From: Treponema sp.
GTDB taxonomy: Bacteria; Spirochaetota; Spirochaetia; Treponematales; Treponemataceae
Direction of reading: 5' to 3'
DNA length: 64,000 nucleotides
NCBI GenBank assembly: GCA_017963165.1
Contig: JAGCTZ010000125.1
Location: 1 to 64,000, forward strand
Of the stretch, positions 7,384-14,566 are shown piece after piece. Made by a program: the position numbers and the translations under genes. The notes beneath the pieces are model-generated. The model saw only the letters and a list, made by a program, of their open reading frames with translations, had not been told where the DNA came from and made no database searches. Position 1 is the first letter of the stretch, and every line of letters begins with the position of its first letter.

Positions 7384-8694
7384 TTAGTCATGTAACTTAC
7401 GAGTATCAATAACTCTCTTAGCTTTTCCCTCTGAACGAGCAATACTCTTTGGTGCTACTAATTTTACCTTAGCTTTTATCTGAAGTACAGACAAAAGTGC
7501 CGATTCAAGCGATTTTTCCTGTTTGCTGATTTCTGATACAACATCGCTGAACTTTTCTGGTATCATTTCTACAAGGATTTCGAAAGTATCTGTGTTGTTT
7601 TCGCGGCCAACGTGAATCTCGTAGTTTGGTGGATATCCGTTCTGGAGGAGCACGCCTTCTATCTGGCTTGGGAATACGTTTACACCTCGGATGATGAGCA
7701 TGTCGTCGGTACGTCCCATTGGCTTACTCATGCGAACGAAGGTACGGCCACAGCCACAAGGTGTGCGGTTCAATACGCCGATATCCTTTGTGCGGAAACG
7801 CATAAGAGGGAAGGCTTTCTTTGTAATTGCAGTGAATACAAGTTCTCCTTTTTCTCCATCCGGGAGGCGCTTTCCTGTTTCAGGGTCAATTGTTTCAATG
7901 ATGAAGTGGTCTTCGTTTACGTGCATGCCTTTCTGTTCCTGACATTCGTAGGCAACACCAGGCCCCATAACTTCTGTAAGACCGTAGATGTCGTAAGCCT
8001 TGATGCCAAGTGATTTTTCAATATCGCGGCGCATTTCTTCGGTCCATGGTTCTGCACCAAAGATACCTGCTTTAAGATGGATGTCTGCCGGGCTCAGTCC
8101 CATGTCTTTGAGTGTTTCACCAAGGTAGGCGGCGTAAGAAGGTGTACAGCAAAGTACAGTTGATTTAAGATCCTGCATGAAGGTAATCTGACGCTGTGTG
8201 TTTCCACTTGAAATTGGGATTACTTCGCAGCCAAGCTTTGTTGCTCCTCCGTGAAGACCAAAGCCTCCGGTGAAAAGTCCGTAACCGTAAGCGCCCTGAA
8301 CAATGTCGTTTTCGTCTGCTCCAATTGCTACAAGCTGACGTGCAGTACAGTCATCCCAGATGTCCAGGTCTTCTTTTGTGTAGCCTACAACAATCTGTTT
8401 TCCAGTTGTTCCAGATGAAGCGTGGATGCGCACAACCTTGCTCATAGGAACTGCGAAAAGTCCGTATGGATAAGTCTGACGAAGGTCGTCCTTGCAGGTG
8501 AATGGAATCTTGTCCAGGTCTTCAAGTCCTTTAATGTCATCCGGTGTAACGCCTGCTTCCTGACAGCGCTTTCTGTAATATTCAACATTTTCATATACAT
8601 GGCGGAAATTTTCTGCCAGCCGTTTGCCTTGAAGTTTTTTCAATTCTTCCAGAGGCATGCATTCGTATTCTTTCTGATAGTATTTTAAATTCAT
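7384..8694 (-). CDS. paaK: Phenylacetate-CoA ligase
   Basis: AMP-forming ligase that activates aryl acids to CoA thioesters; 436 residues from the chosen start. The adenylation signature SSGTTGKQIVVGYT (about 106-119), YGLTEVMGPGVAYEC near 243, and a C-terminal swivel domain with GRTDDMLIIRGVNVFPSQIE are all present. A longer frame extends to 8730 but would begin inside a family-A repeat. The ATG at 8694 has TGAGGA upstream and gives the usual MNLKYYQKE start. With the ACT protein and IorAB nearby it probably handles aryl acids made from aromatic amino acids. Confidence 0.92.
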   Translation of the reverse strand: MNLKYYQKEYECMPLEELKKLQGKRLAENFRHVYENVEYYRKRCQEAGVTPDDIKGLEDLDKIPFTCKDDLRQTYPYGLFAVPMSKVVRIHASSGTTGKQIVVGYTKEDLDIWDDCTARQLVAIGADENDIVQGAYGYGLFTGGFGLHGGATKLGCEVIPISSGNTQRQITFMQDLKSTVLCCTPSYAAYLGETLKDMGLSPADIHLKAGIFGAEPWTEEMRRDIEKSLGIKAYDIYGLTEVMGPGVAYECQEQKGMHVNEDHFIIETIDPETGKRLPDGEKGELVFTAITKKAFPLMRFRTKDIGVLNRTPCGCGRTFVRMSKPMGRTDDMLIIRGVNVFPSQIEGVLLQNGYPPNYEIHVGRENNTDTFEILVEMIPEKFSDVVSEISKQEKSLESALLSVLQIKAKVKLVAPKSIARSEGKAKRVIDTRKLHD

Positions 8695-8710
8695 AATAAA
8701 TTCCTCACTA

Positions 8711-8737
8711 GGGGTCCCTGAGCCTGTCAAAGGGGCC
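8711..8737. repeat. Family-A repeat upstream of the ligase gene
   Basis: A copy of the CCTGAGCCTGTC core with one change (CAAAGGGG for CGAAGGGG), just upstream of the ligase ribosome-binding site. The rest of 8738-8967 holds no recognisable gene. Confidence 0.75.
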
Positions 8738-8967
8738 TGTTATTTTAGTTTATTTGCAATTTGATTTGGTTACCGTGCATGGCCACAAGTGCGCATTGCA
8801 CAAAAAAATAAGATGTGCTCGCCCTTAGGCGAAAAAGAAGAAGGAGAAGCAAAAGGAATGTCTGTTTAAAGATCCTAAAGTTCTTAACATATACTGCATA
8901 TTACTGTATAAAGAAACGTTTGTAAAGAGGAATTTGAAAAATAATGAAAAATTTATATGTCGGAAAA

Positions 8968-9000
8968 ATGTAAACCTTTTGAGCGTGGTGTGGTTTACAA
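8968..9000 (+). promoter_or_regulatory. BirA operator upstream of bioY
   Basis: ATGTAAACC (8968-8976), a 15-bp spacer and GGTTTACAA (8992-9000) match the known biotin operator half-sites TTGTAAACC/GGTTTACAA at all but one base. A TTGAGC (8979-8984) and TATTGT (9002-9007) pair with a 17-bp spacer overlaps it, so bound BirA would cover the promoter. The site also argues that bioY starts at 9030 rather than further upstream. The birA gene at 11057-12097 encodes the needed DNA-binding domain. Confidence 0.85.
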
Positions 9001-9029
9001 TTATTGTGCAAACTGATATATTCTTGAAC

Positions 9030-9629
9030 ATGAAGAAACGAGCTTTGTTTACTGCTTTTATTGCACTTTTTACTGCTATAATTTGCGCAGGCTGTTTTAT
9101 GCGAATACCACTTGGTGTTGTGCCTGTTGTACTTCAGAATGTGTTGTGTATTTTGTGTGGAGTTCTGCTTGGAGGTTTTATAGGGGCTGCTCCAACTGCT
9201 TTATTTTTACTGGCAGGTCTAACGGGACTCCCTGTATATTCTGGTGGAACTGGTGGGCTTGCAGTGTGGCTTGGGCCTACGGGTGGCTTTTTACCTGGAT
9301 ATCTGCTTGGTGCCCTGGTAGCTGGGCTTATTGCTGGAAAACCATCTGTTATGGAAAAGAAAACTTCATGGAAGCTTGTGCTCAGGCTTTCGCTTGCCAT
9401 TATAGCCGGAATGATTGTTATTTATATTCCTGGTGTGATTCGTTTTTCTTATTGGGCTGTTGGAGCCGGGCGAGTTCCTTCGGATAAAACTTCTGTTGCT
9501 TATGCAATGGCTGCATGTGTTCTTCCATATATTCCCGGTGATATTATAAAAATTATTATAGCTGTGCCAGTTGCCCTTAAATTAAGGCCTGTTGCTGCGC
9601 AGTATTTATATAGTGAGGTGAGTGAGTAG
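9030..9629 (+). CDS. bioY: Biotin transporter substrate-binding subunit BioY
   Basis: The S component of an ECF-type biotin uptake system; an integral membrane protein of 199 residues with about six hydrophobic segments. The family blocks RIPLGVVPVVLQN, GLPVYSGGTGGLAVWLGPTGG and PYIPGDIIK (the last near residue 175) are clear. A frame running back to 8934 would place the BirA operator inside the gene, so the ATG at 9030 is preferred. It is followed by the ECF ATPase and transmembrane genes, giving a complete bioY-M-N-type set under biotin control. Confidence 0.93.
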   Translation: MKKRALFTAFIALFTAIICAGCFMRIPLGVVPVVLQNVLCILCGVLLGGFIGAAPTALFLLAGLTGLPVYSGGTGGLAVWLGPTGGFLPGYLLGALVAGLIAGKPSVMEKKTSWKLVLRLSLAIIAGMIVIYIPGVIRFSYWAVGAGRVPSDKTSVAYAMAACVLPYIPGDIIKIIIAVPVALKLRPVAAQYLYSEVSE

Positions 9630-9636
9630 CCGAAGT

Positions 9637-9668
9637 TCATCGTTATTGCGGACGAGGCGAAACAATCC
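9637..9668. repeat. Degraded TCATTGCG-type repeat
   Basis: CGTTATTGCGGACGAGGCGA followed by AACAATCCAC resembles the common TCATTGCGA...GCAATCCA repeat and relates to the hairpin at 6720-6761. It fills the gap between bioY and the ATPase gene and takes the place where a Shine-Dalgarno would be expected. Confidence 0.5.
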
Positions 9669-9670
9669 AC

Positions 9671-10396
9671 ATGCAAGATTCAATTTTACTTTTACAGAAT
9701 ATTTCAAAATCCTTTCTCATTCCTTCCGGAAAAAAGGTTGCTCTAGATGATGTTAGTCTTGCTATAAAAAAAGGTGAGTGCACTGTAATAGCAGGCGAAA
9801 ATGGGTCTGGAAAAAGTGTGCTTATGTCAATTGCGGCAGGACTTTTAAAAGCAGATAGTGGCAAGGTTGAATGCAGCTCGCGCCCGGGACTTGTTTTCCA
9901 GGAAGCAGAAACACAGATTCTGGGAGAAACGCCTGCAGAAGATATTGCCTTTGGCCCAAAAAATCTTGGTTGGAAAAAAGAAGAGGTTGAAGCTGCAGTA
10001 CAACAGGCTTTAGAAGCGACAGGTCTTACGGACAAATCTGATTTTCCTGCTCGATTTTTATCGGGAGGCGAAAAACGTCGACTTGCTGTTGCATGCATGC
10101 TTGCAATGAAGCTGCCTGTAATTATTTTGGATGAACCTTATGCAAATCTTGATTACAGTGGTGTTAAGCAGGTGAATGCCCTTGTAAGAAAATTGAAGGC
10201 CGATGGAAAGACTGTAATCATTCTTACACATGAATTGGAGAAGTGTCTTGCCCTTGCAGATCATTTTGTTGTTCTTTTTAGAGGTAAAAAAGTTTTTGAT
10301 GGTACTCCTGCAGACGGGCTTAATCAAAAGTGTGAAGACTGGAATATTCGAAATCCGTTGACTTCGTATAAAAGTTTAGGAGAGTTAGTCTGGTGA
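9671..10396 (+). CDS. ECF transporter ATP-binding protein for biotin (BioM/EcfA)
   Basis: 241-residue ABC ATPase that powers biotin uptake with BioY and the T component. Walker A GENGSGKS (about 43-50), Q-loop FQEAETQI, signature LSGGEKRR, Walker B VIILDEP and a switch His in LTHE are all present. No clear ribosome-binding site precedes the ATG because a degraded repeat fills the spacer. It overlaps the next gene by 4 bp, indicating coupled translation. Confidence 0.9.
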   Translation: MQDSILLLQNISKSFLIPSGKKVALDDVSLAIKKGECTVIAGENGSGKSVLMSIAAGLLKADSGKVECSSRPGLVFQEAETQILGETPAEDIAFGPKNLGWKKEEVEAAVQQALEATGLTDKSDFPARFLSGGEKRRLAVACMLAMKLPVIILDEPYANLDYSGVKQVNALVRKLKADGKTVIILTHELEKCLALADHFVVLFRGKKVFDGTPADGLNQKCEDWNIRNPLTSYKSLGELVW

Positions 10397-11073
10397 AACA
10401 AAAAATAGAAAGTTCAAGTCAAACAGCATTTTCATATAAAGCGGGTTCTTCTATAATTCATCGCTGTTCTGCCTGGATAAAAATTCTTTTGCTCCCTATT
10501 GTGAGTGTTGTTTTTTTTAAAGCGCCGGACTTTGTTTCTGCAGTTATTCTGACAGTTGTTTTCGCAGTAGAACTTATGCTTAAGTTCTCATTAAAAGAAA
10601 TTTTTTCTGATTTAAAACTTGTTTTTTATTATGCGCTTATATTGCTTTTTGTACGTGCAATTGTTTTTGTTACTGGTAATAGAGAAGAAGGATTTTCACT
10701 TGCTGCCTTTTTTCTTGAACAAGAAGAAACTCTTTTCATGCTCCTGCGCCTTCTTTGTATGCTTCAACTAACAGCCCTGATTTTTAGAACTTCGTCGAGT
10801 CTGCAGTTGCGTGAGGGTTTTGAAAAAATAGAACTGGCGGTAAGGAAATTATTTCATCGTAAAAAAGCAACACCCATTGCTAATGCACTGGCACTTTTTA
10901 CAAGCTTTATTCCTCTTGTTGCAAAAAACTGGAATCAGGTAAAAAGGGCCTGGTATACCCGCGGAGGAAAAAATTCTATAAAAATGTATGTGGTGTTATT
11001 GCCTGTGTTTTTTTCTGTAGGGATGAAGCAGGCTTATCTTACAGCACGTGCGCTTTCTATCCGTGCAGCGTAA
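10393..11073 (+). CDS. ECF transporter transmembrane protein (BioN/EcfT)
   Basis: 226 residues with several hydrophobic segments (about 28-45, 46-65, 75-95, 105-125, 190-210), plus cytosolic coupling helices around RKATPIANALALF and the ARG-like motif RAWYTRGGK near residue 180. It joins the ATPase to BioY. Its start lies in the 4-bp overlap ATGA/GTGA with the ATPase gene, and its 3' end overlaps the convergent birA gene by 17 bp. Confidence 0.88.
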   Translation: MKQKIESSSQTAFSYKAGSSIIHRCSAWIKILLLPIVSVVFFKAPDFVSAVILTVVFAVELMLKFSLKEIFSDLKLVFYYALILLFVRAIVFVTGNREEGFSLAAFFLEQEETLFMLLRLLCMLQLTALIFRTSSSLQLREGFEKIELAVRKLFHRKKATPIANALALFTSFIPLVAKNWNQVKRAWYTRGGKNSIKMYVVLLPVFFSVGMKQAYLTARALSIRAA

Positions 11074-12097
11074 CTTCGCCTGAACTCAGCGTTTTTGTGG
11101 TGCCGTCTAAAAGCTCTACAACAAGTCCTGCTTCTTCATCAACATCAATTGCTTTAGCTGTGTATGCCGATTGATCATCGCCAATCAAAGGATAAACAGT
11201 AAGCGTTCTTCCAGTAAGGAACATCATACTCTTGTATTCTGTAATTACGTTTTGCAAAGGCTCATCAAAAATTTTAAAAACCTGTCCGGCAATCTCCGAA
11301 ATAAATCTTGCACGGGATGTAGCAGGGGAATCAGACGTGTTGTCATCAATTTGTGGCGCCTGCGTCACAAATCCCGCAATATCCTTTGCTGCCGATTTTT
11401 TTATTTTATCACTTGGTTTTATGTTAACACCAATTCCAATCACAGCTGATTCAATCTGACCTGTTTCAAAGTTTGTAATTCCTTCTGTAAGAATTCCAGC
11501 GCATTTTTTTAGCTCGCCATTATTTTGTACGTAAATGTCGTTTATCCATTTTATATAAGTTTTCACACCGTAAACATTTTTTATTGACCTGCTGACTGCA
11601 ACTGCTGCAAAAGTTGTTATAAGTGCAGGCTTTGTTATTCCGCCTTCTGGAGTGATGATTAGTGATACGTAAATGCCTGTGCCTGCTGGGGATTCAAAGG
11701 TTCTTCCAATGCGTCCACGGCCAGCTGTCTGACTTTCTGCAACTATGATTGTATGATGATATTTTGAGGGATCCTGCGCAGAGAGTTTCTTTGCGTATGT
11801 ATTTGTTGAATCAATAGACTTAAAACATTCTATATGGCTCTGTGCGAACTCTGGGAAGTTTTGACCTAAGGTATATTCAAGAACTGACTGAGAAAGAACA
11901 TCATTTGTCTGATTATCTGTAAGTGTGTATCCGTTATTGTTGCTTCCTTCAATTACAAATCCTTCATCACGGATAGCTTTTACTGCTTTCCAGATTGCGG
12001 CTCGGCTGACACCACATTCTTGAGCCAGCTTTTCACCGGAGATAAAAGAGCCTTTGTTTTCTGTAAGGATTTGCAAAACCTTTTGTTTTGTGGTCAT
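11057..12097 (-). CDS. birA: Bifunctional biotin--protein ligase and biotin operon repressor BirA
   Basis: 346 residues. The N-terminal winged helix (about 1-60, with SGEKLAQECGVSRAAIWKAV as the HTH) binds the biotin operator. The ligase core carries the biotinyl-AMP motif GRGRIGRTF near 127 and KWINDIY near 185. A C-terminal SH3-like domain ends the protein. It joins biotin to acyl carriers and should repress bioY through the operator at 8968-9000. It is convergent with the ecfT gene. Confidence 0.94.
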   Translation of the reverse strand: MTTKQKVLQILTENKGSFISGEKLAQECGVSRAAIWKAVKAIRDEGFVIEGSNNNGYTLTDNQTNDVLSQSVLEYTLGQNFPEFAQSHIECFKSIDSTNTYAKKLSAQDPSKYHHTIIVAESQTAGRGRIGRTFESPAGTGIYVSLIITPEGGITKPALITTFAAVAVSRSIKNVYGVKTYIKWINDIYVQNNGELKKCAGILTEGITNFETGQIESAVIGIGVNIKPSDKIKKSAAKDIAGFVTQAPQIDDNTSDSPATSRARFISEIAGQVFKIFDEPLQNVITEYKSMMFLTGRTLTVYPLIGDDQSAYTAKAIDVDEEAGLVVELLDGTTKTLSSGEVTLHG

Positions 12098-12144
12098 GAT
12101 ATAAAAATAATATAAATGAGTTATTACATCAATATGATTTCATT

Positions 12145-12390
12145 GTAAAAAAATCGCGGAAGGCGAATTGCGAAGACAGAAACATTTTGAAGTGCGGTCG
12201 CGTTAAACTATGGCTGTTATTCCGCATTATTTTATAAAAGAAATATGCGGGACGCAGGAAAAAGAAATTAAGGGGGGACCGGCAGTGGGACAGCCGCGTT
12301 TACGTCGGCTGGCGCACGGATGCCGGGGGATACCTTGATTTTTTTTCCGTCGCTGGGACCCGCTTTTATGATTAATAAAATGCGGTATAC
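12145..12390. repeat. Family-C intergenic repeat block
   Basis: This 348-bp gap holds no gene. GCGGAAGGCGAATTGCG near 12156 reappears inverted around 44240. The 31 bases at 12243-12273, including GCGGGACGCAGGAAAAAGAA, are identical to 30516-30546. The block ends with CGCTGGGACCCGCTT and AATGCGG, which also close the copy at 30.5-30.7 kb. The ends are roughly complementary (GCGGGACGCAG against the inverse of CTGGGACCCGC), as in a small inverted-repeat element. Confidence 0.6.
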
Positions 12391-12445
12391 AGTTTGATTA
12401 TGAGTAGTTTCATATCATTGACAAACAAAGCCAAAGTTTTTTAAA

Positions 12446-12862
12446 ATGTCGCGTATGAAACCTTATATTCATAAAGTAAATTATTACGAAACAGACAAGA
12501 TGGGAATTACGCATCATTCTAATTATGTGCGGTTTATGGAAGAGGCTCGGGTTGATTTTTTAGATCAGCTTGGCTGGAGCTTTGATAAACTTGAAGCAAA
12601 GGGAGTTGTTTCTCCTGTTCTTTCGCTTGATTGTACTTTTAAAAAATCTACAAAGTTTGCTGATATTATTGAATGCATAGTAAAAGTAGAAAAGCTTAGT
12701 GCCCTTAAGCTCACACTTGCTTACGAATTTAGTTGTGGCGGCGAAGTTGTTTTTAACGGTACAAGTACTCACTGCTTTTTGGATTTGTCTGGCAAGCCTG
12801 TGTTTACAGAAAAGGTTTATCCCGATTTTTATGCAGACTTAAAGAAGTGTCTTGAAGCCTAA
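12446..12862 (+). CDS. Acyl-CoA thioesterase, 4HBT/YbgC-like hotdog protein
   Basis: 138 residues, the usual length for YbgC-type hotdog thioesterases that hydrolyse acyl-CoA. The active-site block YYETDKMGITHHSNYVRFMEEAR (Asp17) and the long hotdog helix around EEARVDFLDQLG fit the family. Start choice is uncertain: ATGs at 12446 and 12455 both lack a clear ribosome-binding site. It is convergent with the beta-propeller gene. The substrate is unknown. Confidence 0.82.
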   Translation: MSRMKPYIHKVNYYETDKMGITHHSNYVRFMEEARVDFLDQLGWSFDKLEAKGVVSPVLSLDCTFKKSTKFADIIECIVKVEKLSALKLTLAYEFSCGGEVVFNGTSTHCFLDLSGKPVFTEKVYPDFYADLKKCLEA

Positions 12863-12884
12863 GCCTTTGTGATTTTTTGCGCGA

Positions 12885-13910
12885 TTATTTGATTTCGTAA
12901 AGTTCAATATTTTCATCCTGAAAATTTGAAAAGCAAAGGTATTTACCGTCTGGGCTGATATCAAGTCCAGTCGGTTGATTGCCACCTTCAAAAGCCTGAA
13001 CAACCTTCATCGTTTGTGTATCTATAATCTGAATCTTTCCATTTTCCGGGCTTCGTTTTGTGTAGTCTTCTTTATTGTTAGGGCCACGCGAAGAAACAAA
13101 AAGCCATCTGTCTTTATAAAGCTTGATTGTATTTGGATTATTAAAAACCTGAGTTTGGGCTGTGATTTTAAAAGTGTTAAGATTTACTTCATAAACAAGC
13201 CGATGATACATATCTGAAACATAGGCTTTGGTATTGTCGTTGTTCAAAACAATGTGGCGCATTGCTGCATCTGCAACTTTTATAACTGCAAGCTGCTTTC
13301 CTGTTTCTACATCAAATTTTTCTATAAGACCATCATCGAAAGAAAGACTTATAATTGTTTTGCCGCCTTCTATAAAATAAAGACCTCTTGGAGCGGCTCC
13401 GGTTGAAATCCTTTTAATGCATTCACCAGTTTTATAATCAATTATCGAAACATCATTTGAAACCCAGTTTGAAACTGCAAGTAACTGCTTCTGACTGCTA
13501 AAGGCAATGAACTTTGACCAGTTGCCGCCCGTTGGAATTGTTCGTATCAGCTTAAAATCAGGGTAAGAATATTCATATACATTTGCGGTGGTCATTTGCG
13601 AAACAAGAAATGTTTTTTTCTCTGGAATAAAAAGTCCTTCGGCAAATCCAAGCTTTGCTGCATTCGGAGGATTTATTCTTTTGATGATTTTCTTTTCTTC
13701 TACGCTGAATATATCAAAACCGTTGTCATCAAGCAGAGGCATAAGAATATATTTGCTGTCTGGAGAAAATAAAACCTGTTTAGGTTGACGACCGCATTTG
13801 TAGGAACCAATTTTTGTGAGCTCTGGTTCCTGCGCATATAAAAAGGAGCAGGTAAAAAGCATAATAAGAAAAACTAAAAATGATTTTTCTGTTCTGCAAG
13901 TTTTACCCAA
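12885..13910 (-). CDS. Secreted YVTN-type beta-propeller protein
   Basis: About 341 residues. A signal peptide (FLVFLIMLFTCSFLYAQ) is followed by repeated blades with motifs such as SPDSKYILMPL, YKTGECIKRISTG and SPDGKYLCFSN, typical of YncE/YVTN seven-bladed propellers. The frame continues to a TTG at 13931, inside iorB. I prefer the TTG at 13910, which has AAGAGGAG nine bases upstream and gives a normal signal peptide. Its location directly behind iorB is probably operonic, but no functional link is obvious. Confidence 0.75.
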   Translation of the reverse strand: MGKTCRTEKSFLVFLIMLFTCSFLYAQEPELTKIGSYKCGRQPKQVLFSPDSKYILMPLLDDNGFDIFSVEEKKIIKRINPPNAAKLGFAEGLFIPEKKTFLVSQMTTANVYEYSYPDFKLIRTIPTGGNWSKFIAFSSQKQLLAVSNWVSNDVSIIDYKTGECIKRISTGAAPRGLYFIEGGKTIISLSFDDGLIEKFDVETGKQLAVIKVADAAMRHIVLNNDNTKAYVSDMYHRLVYEVNLNTFKITAQTQVFNNPNTIKLYKDRWLFVSSRGPNNKEDYTKRSPENGKIQIIDTQTMKVVQAFEGGNQPTGLDISPDGKYLCFSNFQDENIELYEIK

Positions 13911-13914
13911 TAAT

Positions 13915-14484
13915 TTATTCTCCTCTTCCAAGCATAAATGCTTTTTTGTTCATTTCAAGGAACTGTGGCTTTACAAGCTTTTCGATTGCAGCCATCCAGG
14001 CGTCTACAGGAAAATCCATATAGCGGCTAAGGCGTCCCATTAAAACAATGTTTACAGATTTTGCAGTTCCAGCCTGTTCTGCAAGAGTAAGACAATCCAA
14101 GTCGTCTACTTTAAGTCCTGCAGCAGTCATTGTGCCAACTAAATCCTGCGGATATTCTGCGGCACCTGTAATAACTGGCATCGGATCAATCTTCTGCGTG
14201 TTTACAACAATCTGTCCGTCCTTGCGGAGGAACTCTGTATAACGGGCTGCTTCAAGAAGTTCAAACGAAACTATAAAATCGGCTTCTCCTTTGTCTACGA
14301 TAGGGGAGTAAACTTTGTCACCGTAGCGAACGTATGTTACAACAGAACCACCACGCTGGCTCATTCCGTGAACTTCGCTAACCTTTACATCGTAACCTGC
14401 ATCAAGCAGAACCTGTCCCAAAGTTTTAGACGCAAGCAAAGCACCCTGGCCACCAACGCCAACAATCATTATATTCTTTACCAT
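13915..14484 (-). CDS. iorB: Indolepyruvate:ferredoxin oxidoreductase beta subunit
   Basis: 189 residues from the ATG at 14484, which has TTGGAGA upstream; a longer frame to 14532 would begin within a family-A repeat. The gamma-type domain begins with MIVGVGGQGALLASK and includes VSEVHGMSQRGGSV. With IorA it converts aryl pyruvates from aromatic amino acids to aryl-acetyl-CoA using ferredoxin. It lies downstream of iorA in the same operon, separated by two repeat hairpins. Confidence 0.93.
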   Translation of the reverse strand: MVKNIMIVGVGGQGALLASKTLGQVLLDAGYDVKVSEVHGMSQRGGSVVTYVRYGDKVYSPIVDKGEADFIVSFELLEAARYTEFLRKDGQIVVNTQKIDPMPVITGAAEYPQDLVGTMTAAGLKVDDLDCLTLAEQAGTAKSVNIVLMGRLSRYMDFPVDAWMAAIEKLVKPQFLEMNKKAFMLGRGE

Positions 14485-14506
14485 ATGTTTCTCCAAAAAA
14501 TTAAGT

Positions 14507-14562
14507 GGTGGTTGAGCCTGTCGAAACCACATCTTAAGGTCATTTCGACAAGCTCAATGACC
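14507..14562. repeat. Two diverged family-A hairpins between iorA and iorB
   Basis: 14507-14530 (GGTGGTTGAGCCTGTCGAAA then CCAC) and 14539-14562 (GGTCATTTCGACAAGCTCAA then TGACC) each fold on themselves. They carry the family-A core in opposite orientations with matching changes in both arms. They fill most of the iorA-iorB spacer. Confidence 0.7.
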
Positions 14563-14566
14563 GCGG

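Noticed and set aside
9643..10098. Minus-strand ORF across the ECF ATPase gene
   Set aside because: Complementary to Walker A and signature regions of a clear ABC ATPase; no independent coding evidence.
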